A DNA stretch of 64,000 bases from Ardenticatenales bacterium (GTDB lineage Bacteria > Chloroflexota > Anaerolineae > Promineifilales > Promineifilaceae): contig JACKBL010000011.1 in the NCBI GenBank assembly GCA_020634515.1, positions 1 through 64,000 on the forward strand. Direction: 5' to 3'. Below, piece after piece: positions 42,089 to 52,566 of this stretch (positions are counted from its first letter, which is position 1; every line of letters begins with the position of its first letter). The position numbers were made by a program, and so were the translations under genes. The notes under the pieces were generated by a model. That model saw only the letters and a list, made by a program, of their open reading frames with translations. It was not told the origin of the DNA and ran no database searches.

Positions 42089-45000
42089 ATGTGGAATACG
42101 ATCAGAAGAATCATTCGAACACAACGTGAAGCGCCGCCTATTTTGCCGGCACCGCGCGACGCCAACATGCCCCTCTCCTTCGCCCAGGAACGGCTATGGG
42201 TGTTGGACCAACTCGTCGTCGATCGCTCCGCCTATCACGTCTCCAACCTCACGCGTTTACAGGGTCCGCTGCGGCCCGATCTCCTCGCCCGCAGCGTGCG
42301 GCAAGTTGTCCGGCGACACGAAACGTTGCGCACCACCTTTGTTGAGCAAGACGGACAACCCGTTCAAATCATCCATCCGGACCTTGCATGCGCCTGGACT
42401 TTCCAGGACTTCCGTCATCTGCCTCAGGAAGAACGAGAACAACACGCCCGTCAATGGGCCGTCGCCGAATTACGGCAGCCGTTCGACTTAACGACCGGGC
42501 CGTTGTTGCGCGTATCCCTGCTGCAACTGGCTGCGCAGGAATATGTCTTGATCTTCACCATGCACCACATCATCTCCGATGGCTGGTCAATCGGCATCCT
42601 CAAAGAAGAGGTCAGCGCCCTGTACGCCGCCTTTTTGCATGACCGTCCGGACCCGCTGCCTGAATTACCTATTCAATACGCGGATTTCGCCAGTTGGCAA
42701 CGGGCCTGGCTGCAAGACGCAGTGCTGGAGGACCATCTGGCGTACTGGAAGCGCAAATTGACAGGGTTTTCCCCCCTGCTGGAGCTACCCACCGACTTCC
42801 CGCGCGTGCCCCGCCAGGAGATGCACGGGAAACGGCTGTACTTCTCCCTGCCGGAGGAACTGAGCCAGGCGATCCGGAACCTGAGTCAGCAGCAGTCGGT
42901 GACCACGTTTGTCACCATGCTGGCTGCGCTCAACGTGCTTTTCTTTCGTTACACCGGCCAGACGGACATCCTGATCGGGGTGCCCGCTTCCAGCCGCAAT
43001 CATAACCTGCTGAAGAAGCTCATTGGCATCTTCGTGAATACGCTCGTCTTGCGGTCCGACCTGTCCGGCGACCCCCCTTTTCTGCAATTATTACACCAGG
43101 TACACGAGACTTCGACGGGGGCGTTGGCGCACCAGGATGTGCCATTTGAGCAGGTGGTGGAAATGATGCAGCCGGCGCGGGAACTGGCGAACTCCCCCCT
43201 TTTTCAGGTGATGTTTGCCTTTCAAAACGCGCCCAGGAGCGGATTGAGCCTGCCGGATGTGGAGGCGGGTTTCTTCTTGCGCGAGCGCGAAACGACCGTC
43301 TTTGACATGACGCTGCTCATGTGGGACGTTGATCAGGCGTTGCAAGGGGCGGTGGAGTATGACGCCAGCCTGTTCCGTGACGACACGATCTCGCGCATGC
43401 TCGCCCACTTCCAGGTGTTACTGCAAGCCATCGTGACGACGCCGAACGTCGCCATATCCCGCCTGCCTCTCCTGACATCCCCACAGCGAGAAGAACGCCT
43501 TTCTCAAGCGACGGTGACCAGAGTGACCCATCCGGCCCAGACGGTGCTCGATCTATTTGTCGCTCAGGCCAGGCGCGCGCCGCGGGCAATTGCCGGCATT
43601 TCCCCCACCGACACAATCACCTACGCCAGGCTGGATGCACAGGCGAATCAACTGGCGCGCCAGTTGCGGAAACACGGCGCGGGGCCGGACGTACTCGTTG
43701 GCCTGTGCGTCAATCGTTCCTGCCAGATGCTCGTCGGTCTGCTTGGTATCCTGAAAGCGGGCAGCGCCTACGTGCCCCTGGACCCCGATTATCCCCAGGC
43801 CCGCCTCTCCTTCATGGTCGAAGACAGTGGTCTGTCAATCCTCGTAACCGGCGGAAATAACGCCGCCGACCTTTTCCCTGACTATGCCGGCAGCCTGATT
43901 GACCTCGATGCCGATTGGCCGCGTATCGCTGCCGAAAGCAGCGCCGATCTCCCCCTCGCGTTGGCGGCAGATAACGTGGCTTACCTCATCTACACCTCAG
44001 GCTCAACGGGACGTCCAAAAGGCGTTATGGCATCCCATCGGGGTTTGAGCAACTATGTGCAGGCAGCCTGCCGGCAATTTGACCTGCAACCAACGGATCG
44101 AATGCTCCAGTTTGCCTCGCTCAGTTTCGATACCGCCGCCGAAGAGATCTATCCCATCCTGGCCACCGGCGGCACTATCATCTTGCGCACAGACGCCATG
44201 ATGGCCAGCGCCCGCACATTTTTGGAGCAGTGCGCGACCTGGAAGATCACCATCCTGGACTTACCGACAGCTTACTGGCACGAACTGGTCGCCCAATTAG
44301 AGACTGATCCCATTCCCCTTCCTGACCACCTGCGCCTGGTGATTATTGGCGGCGAAAGCGCCAACCGGGAGCGCGTGGCCTCCTGGCAGCGCGCGGTCGG
44401 CGACGACGTACGGCTATACAACACCTATGGCCCCACGGAAGCCACGATTGTGACCACCTGGCAGCCTCTTGTCGCTGCTGATGCTGCCCGGCCCATCATC
44501 CCCATCGGGCAGCCGGTGGACAACAGCCAGGCGTACATCCTGGACCGCTGGCTGCAACCGACGCCGGCAGGCGTGGTGGGGGAGTTGTACGTCAGCGGCG
44601 ACGGGTTGGCGCGTGGGTATCACGGGCGACCAGGGCTGACGGCGGAGCGGTTTCTGCCCCATCCTTACAGCCGGCGGGGCGGGGAGCGGCTGTACCGCAC
44701 CGGCGACCTGGCGCGGTATGGGGCGACGGGGGAGATCTTGTTCGTGGGTCGGGCGGACCAGCAGGTGAAGGTGCGCGGGTATCGCATTGAGTTGGGGGAA
44801 GTGGAGGCGGTGCTGGCGGGGTATGAAGGGGTGCAGGGGGCGGTGGCGGCGGTGATGGGCAGCGGCAGCGGGGCGCGGCTGGTCGGCTATGTGGTGGGGG
44901 AAGGGGGGGCGGCGGTAGACCGGCGTGGGTTGCTGGCGTATGCGCGGGGGCGGCTGCCGGCATATATGCTGCCGGCGGTGATTGAACAGTTGCCGGCATT

Positions 45001-48000
45001 TCCCACCACGGCCAACGGGAAGATAGACCGGCAGGCGTTGCCGGCATTGAGCATCGGAGCAGAGGAGAAAGCGGGGCCGGAGCAGATGGCGCGCACACCC
45101 ATCGAAGAGAGCGTGGCCGGGGTGTGGGCGGAGGTGCTGGAACGGGAATGGGTCGGGGTGCAGCAGAACTTCTTCGAGTTGGGGGGGCATTCGCTGCTGG
45201 CGACGCAGGTGATTTCCCGGCTGCGGCAGTTGTTCGGGGTGGAGGTGTCGCTGCGGCGGCTGTTTGAGACGCCGACGGTGGCCGGGGTGGCCGCGGCGGT
45301 GACGGCGGGAATGGGGAGCAGGGAAGCGGCGGCGGGTGGCGGGATTGAAGCGACGAAGCGGGAGGGGGTGATGCCGGCATCCTACGCGCAGCGGCGGATC
45401 TGGTTCCTGGAACAACTGTCGCCGGGGACCGCGGCCTACAACATCCCGGTGGCGCTGCGCCTGGAGGGAGAGGTGAACGTGGCGGCGCTGGAACACAGCC
45501 TGGACAGGATTGTGGCCCGGCACGAGATTCTGCGCACACGGCTGGTGCGCCAGGGGGAAGACCTGGGGCAAATCATCGCCGCCAGAGGGGAAGTGAAGCT
45601 GGTGACAGCCGACTGGCGGGGGGTGGGAGAGGAGGAACAGGCGCGGCGGGTGCAAGCAGAAGCGGTGCAGCCGTTCCGGCTGGACGAGGGGGCGCTGCTG
45701 CGGGTGAAACTGGCGCGGATAGATGAGGGGGCCTACCTGCTGCTGCTGACCATGCACCACATCATCTCCGACGGCTGGTCGATGGGCATCCTGATGCGCG
45801 AGCTGAGCCAATTGTACAACGGGGAAGTGGGACAGCGCCCGGTGATGCTGCCGCCGCTGCCGGTGCAGTACGCCGACTTCGCCCACTGGCAGCAACGGGA
45901 ACTGGCGACAGGAGTGCTGGCGGCGCAACTGGCCTACTGGCGCAAACAGTTGCCGGTCGGGAGCGGGCAGATAGCGACCATACACGACCTGCCCCGACCA
46001 GAGGTGCAGACGTTCGCCGGGCGGGTGCGTCGCTTCCAGCTAGACGCAGCGTTGAGCGAGGGGGTCAGGCAGGTGAGCCGGCAGGCGGGGGGGACGTTGT
46101 TCATGACGCTGCTGGCCGCGTTCAAACTGCTGCTGTACCGCTTGAGCGGGCAGGAAGAGATCAGCATCGGCACGCCCATCGCCAACCGGAACCGGGCGGA
46201 GATCGAGCACCTGATCGGATTCTTCGTGAACACGCTGGTGTTGCGAACGGCGTTGCGGTCGGAGATGAGTTTCCTGGAGCTGCTGGGGGCGGTGCGGGAG
46301 ACGGCGCTGGGGGCGTACACGCATCAAGACCTGCCGTTTGACCTGCTGGTGGAGAAACTACAACCGCGGCGGAACCTGAACGCCACGCCGCTGTTCCAGG
46401 TGATGTTCGCGCTGCAAAACACGCCGGGGACGAACAACCTGGAACTGGCGGGAGTGCAGGTGAGCGGGGTGCGCGCCGAGACGGAAACGGCCAAGTTCGA
46501 CCTCAGCCTGTCGCTGGCGGTAGGGGGGAGCGGCATTCGCGGACGGCTGGAATACAACCGGGACCTGTTCAGCGAAGCGCGGGTGGCGCAAATCATCCGC
46601 CAATATGAAACGGTGCTGCGGCATGTGGTGGCGCAGCCGCGGACGCCGCTGGGGGAAGTGCCGCTGCTGACGGAGGCGGAACGACGGCAGGTCGTGGAGA
46701 CCTGGAACGAGACGGCGCACGCCTACGACGAGATAACGAGCGTGGTGGAACGGGTGGCCGCGCAGGCGGCAGCGCAGCCGGAACGAATCGCGGTGCAGGC
46801 AGGGGGGGAGAGGTTGAGCTACGGGGAGCTGAACCGGCAGGCGAACCAACTGGCGCACCTGCTGCGGGCGCGGGGGGTGACGACGGAGACGGCGGTAGCC
46901 ATCTGTCTGGAGCGGTCTGTCGCCGGCGTGGTGGCGGCGCTGGCGGTGCTGAAAGCGGGCGGCTGCTACGTGCCGCTGGACCCGGCCTATCCGCCGCGGC
47001 GACTGCGCTACATTTTGCGGGACAGCCGGGCGGCGGTGCTGCTGACCGAGAGCCGGCTGCGACCGGAGGGAATAGCGGCGTGTCCGGTGGTCTTGTTGGA
47101 CGGCGCGGCGGACCAGGACCTCCTCAGCCAACAGCCGGCGATAGACCCGCCCGGCTGCTACGCCCCGGAGCAGGCGGCCTACATCATCTACACGTCCGGC
47201 TCCACCGGTCAGCCGAAGGGGGTGACTGTGCCCCACCGGGGGCTGAACCGGCTGGTCGCCTGGCAATGGCGGGTCTTTGGCATCCAAGCGACAGACCGGG
47301 CCACGCTGGTCGCCAGTCCCGCCTTCGACGCCTCCGTACTGGAGACGTGGCCCTACCTGTGCCGGGGGGCCAGCCTGCACATCCCCGACGAAGCGACGCG
47401 CACGACGCCGTCAGCCCTGATCGCCTGGCTGGCGGAGCAGGCGATCACGATCGCGTTCCTGCCCACGCCGCTGGCGGAAGCGGCGCTGGCGCTGCCCTGG
47501 CCGGCGTCAATGGCGCTGCGGACGTTGCTGACAGGAGGGGATAAATTGCAGCACGGGCCGCCGCCGGGGCTGCCGTTTGCGCTGGTGAACAATTATGGTC
47601 CCACGGAGAACAGCGTCGTCTCTACCTGGACGGTGACGCCGCCGCGGACGGTGACGCCGCCCATCGGGCGACCGGTGGACAACAGCCAGGCGTACATCCT
47701 GGACCGCTGGCTGCAACCGACGCCGGCAGGCGTGGTGGGGGAGTTGTACGTCAGCGGCGACGGGTTGGCGCGAGGGTATCACGGGCGACCAGGGCTGACG
47801 GCGGAGCGGTTTCTGCCCCATCCCTACAGCCGGCGGGGCGGGGAGCGGCTGTACCGCACCGGCGACCTGGCGCGGTATGGGGCGACGGGGGAGATCTTGT
47901 TCGTGGGTCGGGCGGACCAGCAGGTGAAGGTGCGCGGGTATCGCATTGAGTTGGGGGAAGTGGAGGCGGTGCTGGCGGGGTATGAAGGGGTGCAGGGGGC

Positions 48001-51000
48001 GGTGGCGGCGGTGATGGGCAGCGGCGGCGGGGCGCGGCTGGTCGGCTATGTGGTGGGGGAAGGGGGAGCGGCGATAGACCGGCGCGGGTTGCTGGTGTAT
48101 GCGCGGGGGCGGCTGCCGGCATATATGCTGCCGACGGTGATTGAACAGTTGCCGGCATTTCCCACCACGGCCAACGGGAAGATAGACCGCCAGGCGTTGC
48201 CGGCAATGAGCATCGGAGCAGAGGAGAAAGCGGGGCCGGAGCAGATGGCGCGCACACCCATCGAAGAGAGCGTGGCCGGGGTGTGGGCGGAGGTGCTGGA
48301 ACAGGAATGGGTCGGGGTGCAGCAGAACTTCTTCGAGTTGGGGGGGCATTCGCTGCTGGCGACGCAGGTGATTTCCCGGCTGCGGCAATTGTTCGGGGTG
48401 GAGGTGTCGCTGCGGCGGCTGTTTGAGACGCCGACGGTGGCCGGGGTGGCCGCGGCGGTGACGGCGGGAATGGGGAGCAGGGAAGCGGCGGCAGGCGGGA
48501 TTGAAGCGACGAAGCGGGAGGGGGTGATGCCGGCATCCTACGCGCAGCGGCGGATCTGGTTCCTGGAACAACTGTCGCCGGGGAGCGCGGCCTACAACAT
48601 CCCGGTGGCGCTGCGCCTGGAGGGAGAGGTGAACGTGGCGGCGCTGGAACACAGCCTGGACAGGATTGTGGCCCGGCACGAGATTCTGCGCACACGGCTG
48701 GTGCGCCAGGGGGAAGACCTGGGGCAAATCATCGCCGCCAGAGGGGAAGTGAAGCTGGTGACAGCCGACTGGCGGGGGGTGGGAGAGGAGGAACAGGCGC
48801 GGCGGGTGCAAGCAGAAGCGGTGCAGCCGTTCCGGCTGGACGAGGGGGCGCTGCTGCGGGTGAAACTGGCGCGGATAGATGAGGGGGCCTACCTGCTGCT
48901 GCTGACCATGCACCACATCATCTCCGACGGCTGGTCGATGGGCATCCTGATGCGCGAGCTGAGCCAATTGTACAACGGGGAAGTGGGACAGCGCCCGGTG
49001 ATGCTGCCGCCGCTGCCGGTGCAGTACGCCGACTTCGCCCACTGGCAGCAACGGGAACTGGCGACAGGAGTGCTGGCGGCGCAACTGGCCTACTGGCGCA
49101 AACAGTTGCCGGTCGGGAGCGGGCAGATAGCGACCATACACGACCTGCCCCGACCAGAGGTGCAGACGTTCGCCGGGCGGGTGCGTCGCTTCCAGCTAGA
49201 CGCAGCGTTGAGCGAGGGGGTCAGGCAGGTGAGCCGGCAGGCGGGGGGGACGTTGTTCATGACGCTGCTGGCCGCGTTCAAACTGCTGCTGTACCGCTTG
49301 AGCGGGCAGGAAGAGATCAGCATCGGCACGCCCATCGCCAACCGGAACCGGGCGGAGATCGAGCACCTGATCGGATTCTTCGTGAACACGCTGGTGTTGC
49401 GAACGGCGTTGCGGTCGGAGATGAGTTTCCTGGAGCTGCTGGGGGCGGTGCGGGAGACGGCGCTGGGGGCGTACACGCATCAAGACCTGCCGTTTGACCT
49501 GCTGGTGGAGAAACTACAACCGCGGCGGAACCTGAACGCCACGCCGCTGTTCCAGGTGATGTTCGCGCTGCAAAACACGCCGGGGACGAACAACCTGGAA
49601 CTGGCGGGAGTGCAGGTGAGCGGGGTGCGCGCCGAGACGGAAACGGCCAAGTTCGACCTCAGCCTGTCGCTGGCGGTAGGGGGGAGCGGCATTCGCGGAC
49701 GGCTGGAATACAACCGGGACCTGTTCAGCGAAGCGCGGGTGGCGCAAATCATCCGCCAATATGAAACGGTGCTGCGGCATGTGGTGGCGCAGCCGCGGAC
49801 GCCGCTGGGGGAAGTGCCGCTGCTGACGGAGGCGGAACGACGGCAGGTCGTGGAGACCTGGAACGAGACGGCGCACGCCTACGACGAGATAACGAGCGTG
49901 GTGGAACGGGTGGCCGCGCAGGCGGCAGCGCAGCCGGAACGAATCGCGGTGCAGGCAGGGGGGGAGAGGTTGAGCTACGGGGAGCTGAACCGGCAGGCGA
50001 ACCAACTGGCGCACCTGCTGCGGGCGCGGGGGGTGACGACGGAGACGGCGGTAGCCATCTGTCTGGAGCGGTCTGTCGCCGGCGTGGTGGCGGCGCTGGC
50101 GGTGCTGAAAGCGGGCGGCTGCTACGTGCCGCTGGACCCGGCCTATCCGCCGCGGCGACTGCGCTACATTTTGCGGGACAGCCGGGCGGCGGTGCTGCTG
50201 ACCGAGAGCCGGCTGCGACCGGAGGGAATAGCGGCGTGTCCGGTGGTCTTGTTGGACGGCGCGGCGGACCAGGACCTCCTCAGCCAACAGCCGGCGATAG
50301 ACCCGCCCGGCTGCTACGCCCCGGAGCAGGCGGCCTACATCATCTACACGTCCGGCTCCACCGGTCAGCCGAAGGGGGTGACTGTGCCCCACCGGGGGCT
50401 GAACCGGCTGGTCGCCTGGCAATGGCGGGTCTTTGGCATCCAAGCGACAGACCGGGCCACGCTGGTCGCCAGTCCCGCCTTCGACGCCTCCGTACTGGAG
50501 ACGTGGCCCTACCTGTGCCGGGGGGCCAGCCTGCACATCCCCGACGAAGCGACGCGCACGACGCCGTCAGCCCTGATCGCCTGGCTGGCGGAGCAGGCGA
50601 TCACGATCGCGTTCCTGCCCACGCCGCTGGCGGAAGCGGCGCTGGCGCTGCCCTGGCCGGCGTCAATGGCGCTGCGGACGTTGCTGACAGGAGGGGATAA
50701 ATTGCAGCACGGGCCGCCGCCGGGGCTGCCGTTTGCGCTGGTGAACAATTATGGTCCCACGGAGAACAGCGTCGTCTCTACCTGGACGGTGACGCCGCCG
50801 CGGACGGTGACGCCGCCCATCGGGCGACCGGTGGACAACAGCCAGGCGTACATCCTGGACCGCTGGCTGCAACCGACGCCGGCAGGCGTGGTGGGGGAGT
50901 TGTACGTCAGCGGCGACGGGTTGGCGCGTGGGTATCACGGGCGACCAGGGCTGACGGCGGAGCGGTTTCTGCCCCATCCTTACAGCCGGCGGGGCGGGGA

Positions 51001-52435
51001 GCGGCTGTACCGCACCGGCGACCTGGCGCGGTATGGGGCGACGGGGGAGATCTTGTTCGTGGGTCGGGCGGACCAGCAGGTGAAGGTGCGCGGGTATCGC
51101 ATTGAGTTGGGGGAAGTGGAGGCGGTGCTGGCGGGGTATGAAGGGGTGCAGGGGGCGGTGGCGGCGGTGATGGGCAGCGGCAGCGGGGCGCGGCTGGTCG
51201 GCTATGTGGTGGGGGAAGGGGGAGCGGCGATAGACCGGCGCGGGTTGCTGGCGTATGCGCGGGGGCGGCTGCCGGCATATATGCTGCCGGCGGTGATTGA
51301 ACAGTTGCCGGCATTTCCCACCACGGCCAACGGGAAGATAGACCGCCAGGCGTTGCCGGCATTAGCGATTGCTGACCCTGATCCGACCCAATCCGTTATC
51401 GGCCCGCGAGATGACATAGAACTCGATCTCGTCAAAATATGGGAAGACGTGCTGCAAATTCGCCCGATCGGTGTCAATGACGACTACTTTGAATTGGGCG
51501 GGCAATCTTTGCTGGCCATCCAGATAATGGCCCGCATTCGAGAACAGTGGGGGCAATCAATCCCATTAACGCAATTATTTCAAGATAGAACCATCGAAAG
51601 CCTGTCCATCGCCCTGCGCCGGCGCAACGCGCAACCCACACACGATGCGACTATTGTGCTGTTGCAAGCGGGAGACGCGCGAAAAACCCCCCTGTTTCTC
51701 GTTCATCCCGTCGGCGGTACAGTTTTCTGCTATGCGGATCTATTGCGCCACCTGGATGGTCGGCCCTGTTATGGTTTTCAGGCGCGGGGAGTGGATGGGC
51801 CAGAAGAGCCATTTACGCAAATAGAAAGAATGGCGCATACTTACAACCTTTTGCTGCAAGAAGTGCAGTCGCGGGGACCTTACCAGATTGGTGGCTGGTC
51901 TATGGGTGGGGTGGTTGCCCTGGAGATGGCCCAGCAGTTGCAGGCGCAGGGGAAGGATGTGGATAGCCTGGTGTTGATAGATGCGCATTTTCCCGCCGAT
52001 AGGGACGCGCGCGCGTCGGATGACGCCTATCTTCTGCGGCAATTTGCGCGTCACCTGGGCCTGCCGGCGCGGTCAAGGCGGCAGATTCCCGCTGGCCGGG
52101 ATGTCGCGGAGATGCTGCTACACGTACTCCATGAAGCCCGGCAGGCGAATCTCGTGCTGCCCGACTTTACCCCGCCGCAACTGGCGCGGCGCTTTGCCGT
52201 TTTCAAGGCAAACTGGCGCGCGCTGGCGGAATACGCGCCGCAACAATATGGCGGGCGGGTGTTGCTGTGTGTGGCGGAAGACAATGAACCTGAGGAAGTT
52301 GCCGGCATTCAACGCTGGCCCCAGGTGCTCAAGGGGGAAGTAGAGACACAATATCTGCCGGGCGACCACTTTTCTCTGGTACGTGAGCCGGACGTCAGGC
52401 GTTTGGGCGCATACCTGGTGGAAAAATTGCGCTGA
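42089..52435 (+). CDS. Three-module nonribosomal peptide synthetase (C-A-PCP)x3-TE
   Basis: 3,448 aa from ATG 42089. Approximate residues: C1 with HHIISDG at 159, A1 with TSGSTG at 636, PCP1 at 1032 (GGHSLLA), C2 at 1224, A2 at 1702, PCP2 at 2084, C3 at 2276, A3 at 2754, PCP3 at 3137 (GGQSLLA), TE with GGWSMGG at 3269. All C domains carry intact HHxxxDG and there is no epimerisation or methylation domain. My manual ten-residue codes are DTEDIGTIVK for A1 (acidic pocket, suggesting Lys/Orn/Arg) and DALFLGNVVK for A2 and A3 (one change from the known Leu code). Starting with C1 means an upstream carrier or acyl starter is needed. The TE releases the product. Confidence 0.95.
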   Translation: MWNTIRRIIRTQREAPPILPAPRDANMPLSFAQERLWVLDQLVVDRSAYHVSNLTRLQGPLRPDLLARSVRQVVRRHETLRTTFVEQDGQPVQIIHPDLACAWTFQDFRHLPQEEREQHARQWAVAELRQPFDLTTGPLLRVSLLQLAAQEYVLIFTMHHIISDGWSIGILKEEVSALYAAFLHDRPDPLPELPIQYADFASWQRAWLQDAVLEDHLAYWKRKLTGFSPLLELPTDFPRVPRQEMHGKRLYFSLPEELSQAIRNLSQQQSVTTFVTMLAALNVLFFRYTGQTDILIGVPASSRNHNLLKKLIGIFVNTLVLRSDLSGDPPFLQLLHQVHETSTGALAHQDVPFEQVVEMMQPARELANSPLFQVMFAFQNAPRSGLSLPDVEAGFFLRERETTVFDMTLLMWDVDQALQGAVEYDASLFRDDTISRMLAHFQVLLQAIVTTPNVAISRLPLLTSPQREERLSQATVTRVTHPAQTVLDLFVAQARRAPRAIAGISPTDTITYARLDAQANQLARQLRKHGAGPDVLVGLCVNRSCQMLVGLLGILKAGSAYVPLDPDYPQARLSFMVEDSGLSILVTGGNNAADLFPDYAGSLIDLDADWPRIAAESSADLPLALAADNVAYLIYTSGSTGRPKGVMASHRGLSNYVQAACRQFDLQPTDRMLQFASLSFDTAAEEIYPILATGGTIILRTDAMMASARTFLEQCATWKITILDLPTAYWHELVAQLETDPIPLPDHLRLVIIGGESANRERVASWQRAVGDDVRLYNTYGPTEATIVTTWQPLVAADAARPIIPIGQPVDNSQAYILDRWLQPTPAGVVGELYVSGDGLARGYHGRPGLTAERFLPHPYSRRGGERLYRTGDLARYGATGEILFVGRADQQVKVRGYRIELGEVEAVLAGYEGVQGAVAAVMGSGSGARLVGYVVGEGGAAVDRRGLLAYARGRLPAYMLPAVIEQLPAFPTTANGKIDRQALPALSIGAEEKAGPEQMARTPIEESVAGVWAEVLEREWVGVQQNFFELGGHSLLATQVISRLRQLFGVEVSLRRLFETPTVAGVAAAVTAGMGSREAAAGGGIEATKREGVMPASYAQRRIWFLEQLSPGTAAYNIPVALRLEGEVNVAALEHSLDRIVARHEILRTRLVRQGEDLGQIIAARGEVKLVTADWRGVGEEEQARRVQAEAVQPFRLDEGALLRVKLARIDEGAYLLLLTMHHIISDGWSMGILMRELSQLYNGEVGQRPVMLPPLPVQYADFAHWQQRELATGVLAAQLAYWRKQLPVGSGQIATIHDLPRPEVQTFAGRVRRFQLDAALSEGVRQVSRQAGGTLFMTLLAAFKLLLYRLSGQEEISIGTPIANRNRAEIEHLIGFFVNTLVLRTALRSEMSFLELLGAVRETALGAYTHQDLPFDLLVEKLQPRRNLNATPLFQVMFALQNTPGTNNLELAGVQVSGVRAETETAKFDLSLSLAVGGSGIRGRLEYNRDLFSEARVAQIIRQYETVLRHVVAQPRTPLGEVPLLTEAERRQVVETWNETAHAYDEITSVVERVAAQAAAQPERIAVQAGGERLSYGELNRQANQLAHLLRARGVTTETAVAICLERSVAGVVAALAVLKAGGCYVPLDPAYPPRRLRYILRDSRAAVLLTESRLRPEGIAACPVVLLDGAADQDLLSQQPAIDPPGCYAPEQAAYIIYTSGSTGQPKGVTVPHRGLNRLVAWQWRVFGIQATDRATLVASPAFDASVLETWPYLCRGASLHIPDEATRTTPSALIAWLAEQAITIAFLPTPLAEAALALPWPASMALRTLLTGGDKLQHGPPPGLPFALVNNYGPTENSVVSTWTVTPPRTVTPPIGRPVDNSQAYILDRWLQPTPAGVVGELYVSGDGLARGYHGRPGLTAERFLPHPYSRRGGERLYRTGDLARYGATGEILFVGRADQQVKVRGYRIELGEVEAVLAGYEGVQGAVAAVMGSGGGARLVGYVVGEGGAAIDRRGLLVYARGRLPAYMLPTVIEQLPAFPTTANGKIDRQALPAMSIGAEEKAGPEQMARTPIEESVAGVWAEVLEQEWVGVQQNFFELGGHSLLATQVISRLRQLFGVEVSLRRLFETPTVAGVAAAVTAGMGSREAAAGGIEATKREGVMPASYAQRRIWFLEQLSPGSAAYNIPVALRLEGEVNVAALEHSLDRIVARHEILRTRLVRQGEDLGQIIAARGEVKLVTADWRGVGEEEQARRVQAEAVQPFRLDEGALLRVKLARIDEGAYLLLLTMHHIISDGWSMGILMRELSQLYNGEVGQRPVMLPPLPVQYADFAHWQQRELATGVLAAQLAYWRKQLPVGSGQIATIHDLPRPEVQTFAGRVRRFQLDAALSEGVRQVSRQAGGTLFMTLLAAFKLLLYRLSGQEEISIGTPIANRNRAEIEHLIGFFVNTLVLRTALRSEMSFLELLGAVRETALGAYTHQDLPFDLLVEKLQPRRNLNATPLFQVMFALQNTPGTNNLELAGVQVSGVRAETETAKFDLSLSLAVGGSGIRGRLEYNRDLFSEARVAQIIRQYETVLRHVVAQPRTPLGEVPLLTEAERRQVVETWNETAHAYDEITSVVERVAAQAAAQPERIAVQAGGERLSYGELNRQANQLAHLLRARGVTTETAVAICLERSVAGVVAALAVLKAGGCYVPLDPAYPPRRLRYILRDSRAAVLLTESRLRPEGIAACPVVLLDGAADQDLLSQQPAIDPPGCYAPEQAAYIIYTSGSTGQPKGVTVPHRGLNRLVAWQWRVFGIQATDRATLVASPAFDASVLETWPYLCRGASLHIPDEATRTTPSALIAWLAEQAITIAFLPTPLAEAALALPWPASMALRTLLTGGDKLQHGPPPGLPFALVNNYGPTENSVVSTWTVTPPRTVTPPIGRPVDNSQAYILDRWLQPTPAGVVGELYVSGDGLARGYHGRPGLTAERFLPHPYSRRGGERLYRTGDLARYGATGEILFVGRADQQVKVRGYRIELGEVEAVLAGYEGVQGAVAAVMGSGSGARLVGYVVGEGGAAIDRRGLLAYARGRLPAYMLPAVIEQLPAFPTTANGKIDRQALPALAIADPDPTQSVIGPRDDIELDLVKIWEDVLQIRPIGVNDDYFELGGQSLLAIQIMARIREQWGQSIPLTQLFQDRTIESLSIALRRRNAQPTHDATIVLLQAGDARKTPLFLVHPVGGTVFCYADLLRHLDGRPCYGFQARGVDGPEEPFTQIERMAHTYNLLLQEVQSRGPYQIGGWSMGGVVALEMAQQLQAQGKDVDSLVLIDAHFPADRDARASDDAYLLRQFARHLGLPARSRRQIPAGRDVAEMLLHVLHEARQANLVLPDFTPPQLARRFAVFKANWRALAEYAPQQYGGRVLLCVAEDNEPEEVAGIQRWPQVLKGEVETQYLPGDHFSLVREPDVRRLGAYLVEKLR
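44513..51361 (+). repeat. 3,156-bp tandem module duplication within the NRPS
   Basis: The unit A(C-terminal part)-PCP-C-A(N-terminal part) occurs from about 44513 to 47671 and again from 47672 to 50827 with only scattered differences, then a third partial unit runs to 51361. Homology ends right at a TGCCGGCA site in module 3. The two complete C and A domains are almost identical; only small indels (one Gly codon near 45340/48495) and point changes separate them. Confidence 0.92.
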
Positions 52436-52473
52436 GGGACGACACACCTGGAAAAGCGCGTCGTACCTGTACA

Positions 52474-52552
52474 AGCCAAAAACCGGGTTTTTACACACGA
52501 ACCACTCTAATTTCAGCCGCACAATCGAAAAACCCGGTTTTTTCAGTGACAT
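52474..52552. repeat. Family C repeat, copy 3 (inverted relative to copy 2)
   Basis: AAAAACCGGGTTTTT-type palindromes at both ends of a core that matches 24851-24930 in reverse complement with few differences. It lies between the NRPS stop and the ABC transporter ribosome binding site. Confidence 0.8.
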
Positions 52553-52566
52553 AAAGGGAGGTTTTT

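Noticed and set aside
44414..49141. Very long open frames on the minus strand across the NRPS (over 500 codons)
   Set aside because: They mirror the G-rich codons of the NRPS, occur identically in each duplicated module and consist of low-complexity Arg/Pro/His. They are antisense artefacts of composition.
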